Below the pieces are notes generated by a model. That model was given only the letters and a program-made list of their open reading frames with translations. It was not told where the DNA came from and did no database searches. From the NCBI GenBank assembly GCA_036511675.1, contig DATCBU010000054.1, positions 12,836 through 76,835 of the forward strand: a stretch of 64,000 bases of DNA, read 5' to 3'. A program made the translations under genes and the position numbers. This document shows positions 49,869-57,819 of the stretch, piece after piece (within the stretch, counting starts at the first letter, position 1; each line of letters starts with the position of its first letter). Source of the stretch: Chersky-840 sp036511675. GTDB taxonomy: Bacteria > Actinomycetota > Acidimicrobiia > Acidimicrobiales > UBA8190.

Positions 49869-50177
49869 ATGCGCTCCTGGAGCTTTCTCACCAACCACGC
49901 CCGGGTCCTGGTGTGCATCGCCCATGACCCCGGGGTCCGCCTGCGCGACATCGCCTCGATGGTGGGGGTCACCGAACGCAGCGCCTATGGCATCGTGACG
50001 GAACTGGCCGCGGCCGGGTACGTGGTCAAGGAGCGGGACGGTCGTCGCAACCGGTACCGCGTCCAGGCGCATCTGCCGCTGCGAGAGGTGCTGGGGCGAG
50101 AGCGAACCATCGGCGAGGTCCTCGACCTCTTGGTCGACGCCAACGCCGACACAAGCACCACCGCGCCGCCGGAGTGA
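49869..50177 (+). CDS. Small winged-helix transcriptional regulator (MarR/ArsR-like)
   Basis: 102 aa. Pattern WSFLTNHARVLVCIAHDPGV, RLRDIASMVGVTERSAYGIV, TELAAAGYVVKERDGRRNRY: a complete winged helix. A short C-terminal helix REVLGRERTIGEVLDLLVDA could dimerise. No metal-binding Cys. It is the only plus-strand gene between 49.0 and 62.2 kb and borders the signalling island, so it may be independent of it. Short leader. Confidence 0.85.
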   Translation: MRSWSFLTNHARVLVCIAHDPGVRLRDIASMVGVTERSAYGIVTELAAAGYVVKERDGRRNRYRVQAHLPLREVLGRERTIGEVLDLLVDANADTSTTAPPE

Positions 50178-50224
50178 GGCCGGGGTTCTGCCCGGAATAC
50201 GGCGGGTGTGTGGTGTGGCCCCTA

Positions 50225-50989
50225 TTACAGGGAGCGTCTCACCGCCGGGGCGCGGTGTCCGGCGATGATCAGATGCAGCTCCGCCGGTGCCAGCGAGTGG
50301 TCGATGATGGCCCGGGCCACATCACTCAACTGCCTGCGATTGCTCCGGGCAAAGCTGCGCAGGAGGGTGAACGCCTCGTCCATGTCCACCTGTCGCCTCT
50401 CGGCCACGATGCCCTTGGCCTGCTCGATGACGATGCGGGAGTTGAGCGCACCCTGGAGCTGGGAGGCCAGGTCGGTACCGTGCTTGATGGCACGCTCCTG
50501 GAGGATCCCGATGGTCGCGACGTCGGCCAGGGCCTGCGTGAGGTTGACATCCTCGGGGCGCAACTCGTTCAACTCCGGGCTGAAGATGTTCATGGCCCCG
50601 ATCACGTTGCCGCGCAACTGCAGCGGCAGCGCGTGCGCCATCTGGAAGCCGGCTTCTCGGGCTTGCAGGGCGAAGCGCGGCCAGAGGTCCTCGGAGTCCT
50701 CCAGCCGCTGGTTGAGCACTTGCTCCCCGGTGAGCAGGCAGTCGCGGCACGGGCCCTCGTCGTTTTGGAACTCGATCAACTCGAGGGCCCGCATGCGCTC
50801 GGTTGAAGATGCCATGACCCGCAACTCGCCACGGGTGGCGGCGAGGGCCAGGCCCACTTCGGCTGAACCCAACAACTCCGCACACCGTTCAACGACGATG
50901 GACATGAAATCGATGAGGTCGAAGTCAGCGACCAGCGTGTCCGCCAGCTCGATAAAGGTCTGAGCCAACCACTCTTCTCGATTTTGCAT
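50225..50989 (-). CDS. GAF-ANTAR regulator (RNA-binding antiterminator)
   Basis: 254 aa from the ATG at 50989 (GGGGAG upstream). GAF domain about residues 10-165 (LLGSAEVGLALAATRGELRV, FQNDEGPCRDCLLTGEQVLN, AHALPLQLRGNVIGAMNIFS). ANTAR domain about 175-235 (ALNSRIVIEQAKGIVAERRQ, VDMDEAFTLLRSFARSNRRQ, LSDVARAIID) with the conserved Ala, Ala and aromatic positions. ANTAR domains bind paired hexaloop RNA hairpins and prevent termination. No receiver domain; the GAF senses the signal. The second GAF-ANTAR gene lies upstream on the same strand, with a G-quadruplex motif between. Confidence 0.92.
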   Translation of the reverse strand: MQNREEWLAQTFIELADTLVADFDLIDFMSIVVERCAELLGSAEVGLALAATRGELRVMASSTERMRALELIEFQNDEGPCRDCLLTGEQVLNQRLEDSEDLWPRFALQAREAGFQMAHALPLQLRGNVIGAMNIFSPELNELRPEDVNLTQALADVATIGILQERAIKHGTDLASQLQGALNSRIVIEQAKGIVAERRQVDMDEAFTLLRSFARSNRRQLSDVARAIIDHSLAPAELHLIIAGHRAPAVRRSL

Positions 50990-51048
50990 GATCACTCCCC
51001 GAGCCCAAAGCACTCGGCGAATTCCCTATGGCCCACGTCGCAGACCAT

Positions 51049-51086
51049 CCGGGGACTCCGGGGACTCCGGGGACTCCGGGGACTCC
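51049..51086 (+). repeat. Four tandem 9-bp repeats forming a perfect G-quadruplex motif
   Basis: CCGGGGACT repeated four times plus a partial copy. On the plus strand it gives four GGGG tracts (first at 51051, last at 51078) separated by three identical ACTCC loops, the textbook intramolecular quadruplex pattern. It lies 60 bases upstream of the first GAF-ANTAR start, on the template strand of that gene. Confidence 0.85.
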
Positions 51087-51155
51087 CTCTAATGGTGTCA
51101 CGGATCCCGAAATTAGTACACCCCATCTGTCTTGCCCTTCTGTGGCGCAGCGCGG

Positions 51156-52379
51156 TCACGGCTCGTCGAATCGCAGGTCACCGGTGACCACATCGGCGGC
51201 CACCAGGTCAATGAGTCGATCGCTCGAGAAGGCCCGCCCTCGCAGGCGCACCAGGGCTTCGCCCATCGGACAATCGAGCTGGGCCGAGATCATCCCCGTG
51301 GCTTGGTGGACCACGGCCCGGTAGTCGTCGACCTCGAGACCCCAGGCCAGGGACTCCGACAGCGCACCGGCCTGCATGTCGAGGACCTGGTTGGTGACGA
51401 GATCGGCGACCAGGAGCGCGGCGGAGAGCTCCTCGCCTTCCAAGATGCCGGGCACGTCACGGTAGAGAACGAGCACGCCGAGCTTGATGGCCCCCAATTG
51501 GAGCGGGAGCGCGTAGACGCTCCGGATGCCTTCGTCGACGATGGCCCGGGTGAATTGGGGCCATCGACTGCCGAAGAGGGCCACGTCTTCCACCATGACT
51601 GGCCTGCCCTCGGTGTACGCGTCGCTGGCCGGGCCCTCGCCCAGGGTGAACTCGAGATCCTGCGCAGTCACCGACACCCCGTACGCGCTGGCCACGCTCG
51701 GGAACGTGCCTTCGCCCATCAACACCACCGACGATCCGGCCATCCGAAGCAGCCCGGTGGCGGTCCGACACACCGTCGTCAGCGACGGCGTCTCTCCATC
51801 GGATCCCCCGATGAGCGCAGCCAGAAACTTCTCTGCGTCGTCGGCTCTCATCGCCGTTCCCCCAGTCTTGTCGTCCGCTCCCTTGGGTGCAGTGCTCGGC
51901 CGGAAGATCGAGCCCCGACCTTCCGGCACGAAAACCCTGCGAACAGTGGTCCCGCTCGGGCTGCGATCCGGTTGGTGCAACCCACGGATCGCATCGTCCA
52001 ATTCGTCGATGACACCCAGGATCGTGTCGAGGACAGCCGCCTCATGGCTCTGGCAGAAGCAGGAGTCGGCCAACACCTGGGCTGCCTCGATGGCGGAGAC
52101 CGATGCTTCTTTCAGCTTCATGTTGACCGCAATGATGCGATCGGCGTGCGCTCTGCACGCCGATCGCATCGAACCGTCACGGGCCGCTCCGGACACGTCG
52201 TCGGCACGCGCCAGGAGCCCCAGCACGAGAGTGAGACGCCGGTCGCCTTCGAATTGCTGAGCCACCGCCCCACGGCGCAGCGACCGGGCGCCGGGTGGGC
52301 TCGACGCTCGCCTCGCTCCGTCCCGGCGGGCCTCGACCACCCGGAGCTGGTTCCCGGCGGGGATCGAACGCCTAAGCAC
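51156..52379 (-). CDS. GAF-ANTAR regulator with N-terminal helical extension
   Basis: 407 aa from a GTG at 52379 that overlaps the previous stop by eight bases; an internal ATG at 51851 with GGGGGAA upstream would give 231 aa. The 5' part has real coding bias and a helical, probably coiled-coil segment (ADRIIAVNMKLKEASVSAIE, then VLDTILGVIDELDDAIRG), so I favour the long form. GAF about 190-335 (FTLGEGPASDAYTEGRPVMV, IRSVYALPLQLGAIKLGVLV), ANTAR about 340-400 (YRAVVHQATGMISAQLDCPM, GEALVRLRGRAF). The GAF is closely similar in pattern to those of the 50225 and 59941 proteins. Role: signal-responsive antitermination, targets unknown. Confidence 0.82.
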   Translation of the reverse strand: MLRRSIPAGNQLRVVEARRDGARRASSPPGARSLRRGAVAQQFEGDRRLTLVLGLLARADDVSGAARDGSMRSACRAHADRIIAVNMKLKEASVSAIEAAQVLADSCFCQSHEAAVLDTILGVIDELDDAIRGLHQPDRSPSGTTVRRVFVPEGRGSIFRPSTAPKGADDKTGGTAMRADDAEKFLAALIGGSDGETPSLTTVCRTATGLLRMAGSSVVLMGEGTFPSVASAYGVSVTAQDLEFTLGEGPASDAYTEGRPVMVEDVALFGSRWPQFTRAIVDEGIRSVYALPLQLGAIKLGVLVLYRDVPGILEGEELSAALLVADLVTNQVLDMQAGALSESLAWGLEVDDYRAVVHQATGMISAQLDCPMGEALVRLRGRAFSSDRLIDLVAADVVTGDLRFDEP

Positions 52380-52689
52380 GGGGGACGTCCGGGTCCGGGA
52401 CGGACGCGTTCCTCAGGGCCTCGACCATGGCGATGTCGATGTCGCCACGCCCCAGCGGCACCCGTGGCCAGTACGTCGGGCCGTTCCGATCGGCGAACCT
52501 GAGCGCCTCGACCAGGGCGGAGTCGATGTCGGGACGACCGTCGAAGGCCAATGGTTCGGGGCGGGGCCCGGGGCCGAACTGGAGAAATGCATCTTCAGTG
52601 GCTTCAACAATCGTGATGCCGTCGAAATTGGAGGAGGCTCCCTCGGATAGTTGGATGCCATCATCTCCGGGCGACGGCAGTCGATCCAT
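52372..52689 (-). CDS. Small acidic protein with an internal duplicated helix
   Basis: 105 aa. The C-terminal half contains the repeat DIDSALVEALRFADRNG and, 24 residues later, DIDIAMVEALRNASVPD. The N-terminal part is polar and acidic (LPSPGDDGIQLSEGAS). No membrane segment, Cys or recognised domain. Its stop overlaps the GTG of the GAF-ANTAR gene, and it lies 223 bases downstream of the receiver gene, so it may link the phosphorelay operon with the ANTAR genes. Function unknown; the duplicated amphipathic helix suggests a protein-protein contact. Confidence 0.65.
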   Translation of the reverse strand: MDRLPSPGDDGIQLSEGASSNFDGITIVEATEDAFLQFGPGPRPEPLAFDGRPDIDSALVEALRFADRNGPTYWPRVPLGRGDIDIAMVEALRNASVPDPDVPRA

Positions 52690-52771
52690 CAGTCTCGCCC
52701 TTTCCCCTCGGCGCCCATGAAGGGCAGGCCGTCAGGGTCTCGGACGACGTGTTCAGGAACCAGCCCATAAC

Positions 52772-52791
52772 AAGCTGATCGGCGTCAGCTT
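52772..52791 (-). other. Perfect stem with six-base loop between receiver and 105-aa genes
   Basis: AAGCTGA (52772-52778) and TCAGCTT (52785-52791) pair over seven bases around a six-base loop, in the 223-base gap of the minus-strand unit. It could be a terminator, a processing site or a single ANTAR-type hairpin; the loop (CGCCGA on the transcribed strand) lacks the A-x-x-G pattern expected of ANTAR targets. The remainder of the gap shows no gene. Confidence 0.5.
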
Positions 52792-52912
52792 ACGCGCGCC
52801 GGCACCGGGATTCCATGGTGATTGGCCCAAGGTTGGGAGAAAACTGGAGTACCGGACCCACCTACCACGGGGAGCGGGTGATCCAACGCTCAACGCTGTA
52901 GGAAGGGTGGCC

Positions 52913-53353
52913 TTACGATCCCCGGATGACCGCTTCCCTGCGGGCCGCCGAGACCAGCTTGATCCGTTGGTGGGCCAGCTGGCGATGCAGCGACGTGACC
53001 CGGGCGGCGGCGATGAGACGGAGCTCGAGATCGTCGGCGTCGAGAGGCTTGACGAGATAGTCGTCGGCGCCCGCACTCATCGCTTCGAACATCTGATCGC
53101 GCGAGCTGTGGCCCGTGACCATGATCACGTAGGTGTAGCGGGCGGGGTGCGCTCGGATCTTGCGACAGAGCTCCAGACCGGTCATCCCAGGCATGAGCCA
53201 GTCCGTGATGACCACGTCGGGACGCCCGGTTTGAAACGCTTCCCATGCTTGGTCGCCGGCAGCGGCGGTGATGCACGTATGGCCCAGGTCCCGTAGTGCG
53301 GGCTCGACGAATTCCAGCGAGGTGAGGTCGTCGGCTGCGACCAGGATCAACAT
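52913..53353 (-). CDS. Stand-alone response regulator receiver (CheY-like)
   Basis: 146 aa. Receiver domain 1-120: acidic pair in LILVAADDLTS, phospho-acceptor Asp in DVVITDWLMPGMTGLELC (about 52), Thr in VIMVTGHSS, Lys in YLVKPLDADDLELR. The C-terminal 25 aa form a helix and basic tail (LHRQLAHQRIKLVSAARR), with no DNA-binding or enzymatic output, so it should act by protein contact or as a phosphate sink. Its ATG lies inside the end of the pseudo-kinase gene (seven-base overlap), making it the last member of the relay. The natural donor is the HPt domain of the preceding protein. Confidence 0.93.
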   Translation of the reverse strand: MLILVAADDLTSLEFVEPALRDLGHTCITAAAGDQAWEAFQTGRPDVVITDWLMPGMTGLELCRKIRAHPARYTYVIMVTGHSSRDQMFEAMSAGADDYLVKPLDADDLELRLIAAARVTSLHRQLAHQRIKLVSAARREAVIRGS

Positions 53354-54936
53354 GAAGCGGGTGCGACCGTTTCCAGGGCAACGCGCACGCGACCAAGCTC
53401 ATCTTCGAGGGCGTCGAGCAAGACGTCACCGCCCATGAGGTCACCGACCACTCCGTCCGCCGCCAAGGTCGCGCACAGGCGGGCGAGGACGGTGGCGCCC
53501 AGGTTGGCGCTCGCTCCGCTGAGGGTGTGCGCCGACCGCACCACCGCCGAGGCGTCGTCCCGAGCGATGGCCTGGCGCAGTGCCACAACTCTGGCATCAG
53601 CGTCGGCAAGGAACAAAGGGGCCAACTGCCCCATGAGGTCTTCACCGGCGGTCTCACCGAGACGCTCCAAGCGGGCGACCACGTCGGCATCCAACACCGG
53701 GCGGGTGGGGTCATCGAGGTGGTCCAGTCCGACATGGACCTGTGGGGCAGGCCCGGCCGGGTCGTTCCTCGATGCAGCATCGGATCCATCTGATGCCCAG
53801 CGCTCCAACACTTCGGACAGTGCGTGCAAGTTCAGGGGCTTGGCCACAAAGTCGTCCATGCCCGCCGCCAGGCAACGCTGCTGGTCGGACTTCAACGACG
53901 AACCCGTGACGGCAATGATGGGAGTTCGGTGCGATCCCTCGTGGAGGCGGATCTCACTGGTGGCGAGATACCCGTCAAGAACGGGCATCTGACCGTCCAT
54001 CAGGATGGCGGCGTAGGAGGTCTCCGCCGCCGCCTTCACTGCTTGGGCGCCGTCTGGCACCACGTCGACACGGAAGCCGAGGTTCTCGAGCATCGCCGCC
54101 GCCACCCGCTGGTTGACGGGGTTGTCCTCGGCCAGCAGTACCTGGCCCGACGACTTTGGCCCTGGAGCGGCCGCTGGGGACGCAACCTGCGCCATCGGCA
54201 CTGCGACGGCATTCCCCGCGTCACCGGACACGGCTTTTGCCGGTGACTCCTCCTCGTCCGACTGGGACTTGGTTCTGTTGAGAGGAAGACTGAACCAGAA
54301 GGTGCTGGCGTGGCCAAGATGATTCTGGACTCCGATCTCCCCGCCCATCAACTCCACCAACTGGTGCGACATGGCGAGACCGAGCCCGGCGGCGCCAAAC
54401 GAGCGAACGGTGTCAGCATCCCCTAGCAAGAACGATTCGAAGAGCGCGGGCTGATGGGCACGGGTAATGCCGAAACCGACACCGACCACTTCGAAACGGA
54501 TCATCACGTTCTGGTCGAGGCGGTCCTCGACAAACAACTCGAGGATCGCTTCACCCGAAGGAGTGAAGCGCAGCGCATTGCCGACCAGATTCGCCACCAC
54601 CCGACGGAGCCGACCGGGGTCGCCCCGGAAGGTCACGGGCATGTCATCGGGAAAGCGGCATACAAGCTCCAGGCCCTCGCGGTGGGCGGGAACACTGAGC
54701 TGGTCGGCCACGTCCTGCACCAGGCTTCGAAGGTCGAAGGCGATCGACTCCAGGTCGTGGCGCCCCGCCTCGACCTTGGCAAATTCCAAGATGTCGGCCA
54801 GGATCCCGACCAGGCCGTCGCCCGCCACGAGTACGGTCTCGGCCAGGATCTTGTGATTGGCAGTGGTGTCGGCGTCGTTTAGCTGCGCAGTGAGGACAAC
54901 GACGCCCTTCATCGGCGTCAGCGTGTCGTCGGTCAT
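53347..54936 (-). CDS. Degenerate hybrid kinase: pseudo-HisKA, defective HATPase, receiver and HPt
   Basis: 529 aa. The protein starts exactly at the H-box: MTDDTLTPMKGVV aligns with SHEIRTPMNGVI, putting Asp3 in place of the phospho-His. The HATPase (about 75-220) keeps the N-box NLVGNALRFT and G2 box GAAGLGLAM, but the G1 box is FEVVGVGFGI, with Gly152 for the ATP-contacting Asp. The receiver (about 265-380) is intact (EDN at 270-272, Asp314 in LMDGQMP, Lys367 in AKPL). The HPt (about 415-525) has His470 in SAHTLSGASANLG. So it cannot autophosphorylate in the usual way but can relay from receiver to HPt. ATGA overlap with the upstream HPt gene. Likely a scaffold or relay hub. Confidence 0.9.
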   Translation of the reverse strand: MTDDTLTPMKGVVVLTAQLNDADTTANHKILAETVLVAGDGLVGILADILEFAKVEAGRHDLESIAFDLRSLVQDVADQLSVPAHREGLELVCRFPDDMPVTFRGDPGRLRRVVANLVGNALRFTPSGEAILELFVEDRLDQNVMIRFEVVGVGFGITRAHQPALFESFLLGDADTVRSFGAAGLGLAMSHQLVELMGGEIGVQNHLGHASTFWFSLPLNRTKSQSDEEESPAKAVSGDAGNAVAVPMAQVASPAAAPGPKSSGQVLLAEDNPVNQRVAAAMLENLGFRVDVVPDGAQAVKAAAETSYAAILMDGQMPVLDGYLATSEIRLHEGSHRTPIIAVTGSSLKSDQQRCLAAGMDDFVAKPLNLHALSEVLERWASDGSDAASRNDPAGPAPQVHVGLDHLDDPTRPVLDADVVARLERLGETAGEDLMGQLAPLFLADADARVVALRQAIARDDASAVVRSAHTLSGASANLGATVLARLCATLAADGVVGDLMGGDVLLDALEDELGRVRVALETVAPASC

Positions 54937-55286
54937 TCTCGCCCGGCCGGTACGCCGACATTGGCCTGCAACGTGCAGATCGCTGCGTCCGCCTCACGCA
55001 CCAACGAACACAGGAGCTCAAGGTCGGCACCGTCAATCCCGAGCAAGCGATGGGCGAGATCGTCAAGACGCGCGGCGCCGAAGCTGGATGCCGTTCCCTT
55101 TATCTGATGTGCCACACGCTGAGCAGCAGCAACATCGCCATCCCCGGCGGCCGTCGTGAGTTCGATGCGCTGGAGTGACAGATGAGCGAGAAACTCCGAG
55201 AGCAGCTCCGCATACACTTCGGAGCCGACATCATCCTCGATCGTGTCCTGCGACTCGTCGAGTGAACAGTCGCGCTGATTCTTCAC
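54933..55286 (-). CDS. Stand-alone histidine phosphotransfer (HPt) protein
   Basis: 117 aa. Four-helix HPt pattern: EVYAELLSEFLAHLSLQRIE, then AAAQRVAHQIKGTASSFGAA with phospho-accepting His60, and LDDLAHRLLGIDGADLELL. HPt proteins shuttle phosphate between receiver domains and have no catalytic activity. It lies 67 bases after the hybrid kinase 55354 and overlaps the pseudo-kinase by four bases. Stand-alone HPt proteins are uncommon in actinobacteria, where most two-component systems are single-step. Confidence 0.92.
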   Translation of the reverse strand: MKNQRDCSLDESQDTIEDDVGSEVYAELLSEFLAHLSLQRIELTTAAGDGDVAAAQRVAHQIKGTASSFGAARLDDLAHRLLGIDGADLELLCSLVREADAAICTLQANVGVPAGRE

Positions 55287-55353
55287 GTCTCTGTATCGGT
55301 TCGCGATGACAACAGCTGAACCATTTGACCAAAGGACTTCGAAAAGCCCGGGG

Positions 55354-57819
55354 TCATGGCCGATCCGTCCTCACGGACCGGTCCACCAGAGCAAGAAGGA
55401 TCTCCTTGTTGACGGGTTTCGACAGATAGCTGTCCATCCCTTCGGCCAGACAACGCTCCTCGTCCTCGCGGCGTGCTCCGGCTGTGATGGCGATGATGGG
55501 CGTGCGTCCGGAGGCGCCCCCTTTCCCGCGGATGACGGCCGTCGCCTCATACCCGTTGAGCTCAGGCATCTGACAATCCATCAGGATGGCGTCATAGCGC
55601 CGGGCGGCGACGGCGCGCACAGCCTCCTTCCCGTTGAGCACCGTGTCCACGCTGTAGCCGGCCGTCGTGAGTATCGCCATGGCGACCTTCTGGTTGATCA
55701 GATTGTCCTCGGCCAGGAGGAGTCGGCCGCGCTGGGAACCTGTGATCGGCGGCGGACTCCGCTTCGAGACTTCAGCATGGACCTGAGGCGCTTCGTCCAA
55801 ACCCAGCACCACCCGCACGCAAGATCGAAGCTCCTCCCGCCGGATCGGCTTCGACAGTGAGAAGCACGTCACGGCCCCAGCAACGTCACCGAGGTCACGC
55901 TCGTGGCCCAAGCCGGTCATGAGCACCACCCCTCTGGCCAGAGCAGGGTCGTCGATCATGGCGTTTTTCAGTGTCAACCAGTCCGACCCGGGCATGGTCT
56001 GGTCGAGGAGAACCACGGCGAAGGACCTTCCTTCTCTTGCCGCCGACTCCAGCGCAGTGAGCGCTGAATCGCCGTCCGCGGCGGCGCTGACCGTCATCCC
56101 CCAGCTCGTGAGGTAGCCGGACAACACTTCTCGCTGCGTGGCATTGTCGTCGATAATCAGAACTGGGACGCCACCCAAATCGGCGTCGACCGGTGCCCGA
56201 ACGTTCAGGACCTGACCGGCGACGGCATGGACGCTGATCGTGAACCAGAACGTGCTTCCTTCTCCGAGTTGACTGTACACACCACAATCGCCACCCATGA
56301 GCGTCACGAGTTTGCCGCTAATGGCCAACCCCAGGCCCGTCCCTCCATATTGCCGAGAAGTGGACGAGTCGGCCTGGACAAAAGGCTGAAAGATTGCTTC
56401 GAGCTCGCCGGGCGCGATGCCGACACCGGTGTCGGAGATCTCGAAGCGGATAGTGGTCTCTCCGTCAAGATGAGACTCCCCCACGACGGCGGCCTCGTCT
56501 TCGGTGACCCGGACGACGATCTCCCCCGATGAGGTGAACTTCACTGCGTTGCCAACAAGATTTGTCAAGACTTGGCGAACCCGACCGGGATCGCCTCTGA
56601 CCACGGCAGGGAGGTGGCTTTCGGTGACAGCGATCAATTCGAGATTCTTCGTTTGCGCCGCGCCTGCCAGCAGGGCCACCACGTCGCTGACGATGTCCTG
56701 CAAGTCGAAATCGACGTCTTCGATGTCGAGCTTGCCGGCCTCCACCCTTGAGAAATCGAGAATGTCATTGATGATGGTCAACAACGCAAGGCCGGAGTTG
56801 CGCACCATCTGTGCGTAACCGCGCTGGCGCGAGTCGAGTTCGCTCTCGAGCAACAGTTCAGTCATGCCAATGACACCGTTCATCGGAGTTCGAATCTCGT
56901 GACTCATGTTGGCCAAAAAGTCAGACTTGAGACGAGATGCCTCGGTCGCCGCATCCCGGGCCTCGGACATGGCCGTGTCTGCCCACACTTCTGCGGTCAC
57001 GTCAGCCAAGGTGCCGACCCAACCTGTCATCCCGCCTTGGGTGTCCGGAATTCGTCTGGAGGTGACGAGAACGATCCGCGAGGATGATCCCGGAAGCCGA
57101 ATCTCGAATCGACCGCAGATCTCTCCCTCCGAGGTGCCGGCGTCACCTTGCTCCTCCTTCACGTCGGCCGAGTGCTCTGATCCAAGAGCCGCGTCCCACT
57201 TTTGCCCCGACGCCTCATGGGCTGAAACGCCGGTGATCTCGGTCCAACGCGGATTGGTGTACACGTATCGGTTGTCAGTGTCTGTCTGAAAGATGCCTAT
57301 CGGGGCAGCGTCGCTGAGGAGCCTCAATTGGTCAGCTGACTTCTGCAATTCCCGAGCTTGGGCGGAGAGTGCTTCTGCATTCGTGAAGAGGTTGGCGAGG
57401 ACCGAGACCTTGGCCCGAAGATCGTCCGGTTCGACGGGAGCAAAGATGAAGTCGATTGCTCCCTCGGCGTAGCGGTCGACGCTCAGGAACTCGTCGCGGC
57501 CATAGGAGGTGATGAAGATGATCGGCGTGATCTCAGACTCTCGGCGGCATCGGATAAGAGAAGCGGTCTCAAATCCATCCATGAGTGGCATTCGGATGTC
57601 GAGCAGGATGACAGCGAAGTTCTGAGCCATGACACAACGCAAGGCGGCGACGCCGGAGTCGGCTTCAATGACCGAGTAGCCAAGCGGCGACAATACTGCC
57701 CTCAGGGCAAGTCGCTTTGCCGGGCTATCGTCAACCACCAAGATGGGGACAAGACTGTTGACGGCTTCTGCACGCGGACCGGTGCCTTGCGACTCCCCCG
57801 ATCGCACCATGGTGCTCAT
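55354..57819 (-). CDS. Hybrid histidine kinase: REC-PAS-HisKA-HATPase-REC-REC
   Basis: 821 aa; ATG at 57819 overlaps the previous kinase stop (ATGA). Order: receiver 1 (about 22-145; Asp74 in LLDIRMPLMDG, but the conserved Lys region reads IFAPVEP, so Lys is missing), PAS (about 165-280), HisKA with His307 in FLANMSHEIRTPMNGVIG, HATPase (NLVGNAVKFT, SDTGVGIAPGE, GGTGLGLAIS all intact), receiver 2 (about 560-690; LIIDDNATQR, Asp in LLDQTMPGSDW), receiver 3 (about 700-815; LLAEDNLINQK, LMDCQMPELNG, LSKPVNKE). No membrane segment. It is a competent kinase with three receivers feeding the HPt proteins downstream. Confidence 0.95.
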   Translation of the reverse strand: MSTMVRSGESQGTGPRAEAVNSLVPILVVDDSPAKRLALRAVLSPLGYSVIEADSGVAALRCVMAQNFAVILLDIRMPLMDGFETASLIRCRRESEITPIIFITSYGRDEFLSVDRYAEGAIDFIFAPVEPDDLRAKVSVLANLFTNAEALSAQARELQKSADQLRLLSDAAPIGIFQTDTDNRYVYTNPRWTEITGVSAHEASGQKWDAALGSEHSADVKEEQGDAGTSEGEICGRFEIRLPGSSSRIVLVTSRRIPDTQGGMTGWVGTLADVTAEVWADTAMSEARDAATEASRLKSDFLANMSHEIRTPMNGVIGMTELLLESELDSRQRGYAQMVRNSGLALLTIINDILDFSRVEAGKLDIEDVDFDLQDIVSDVVALLAGAAQTKNLELIAVTESHLPAVVRGDPGRVRQVLTNLVGNAVKFTSSGEIVVRVTEDEAAVVGESHLDGETTIRFEISDTGVGIAPGELEAIFQPFVQADSSTSRQYGGTGLGLAISGKLVTLMGGDCGVYSQLGEGSTFWFTISVHAVAGQVLNVRAPVDADLGGVPVLIIDDNATQREVLSGYLTSWGMTVSAAADGDSALTALESAAREGRSFAVVLLDQTMPGSDWLTLKNAMIDDPALARGVVLMTGLGHERDLGDVAGAVTCFSLSKPIRREELRSCVRVVLGLDEAPQVHAEVSKRSPPPITGSQRGRLLLAEDNLINQKVAMAILTTAGYSVDTVLNGKEAVRAVAARRYDAILMDCQMPELNGYEATAVIRGKGGASGRTPIIAITAGARREDEERCLAEGMDSYLSKPVNKEILLALVDRSVRTDRP

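Noticed and set aside
51049..51086. CRISPR array
   Set aside because: Nine-base tandem units without spacers; a simple repeat, better read as a quadruplex motif.
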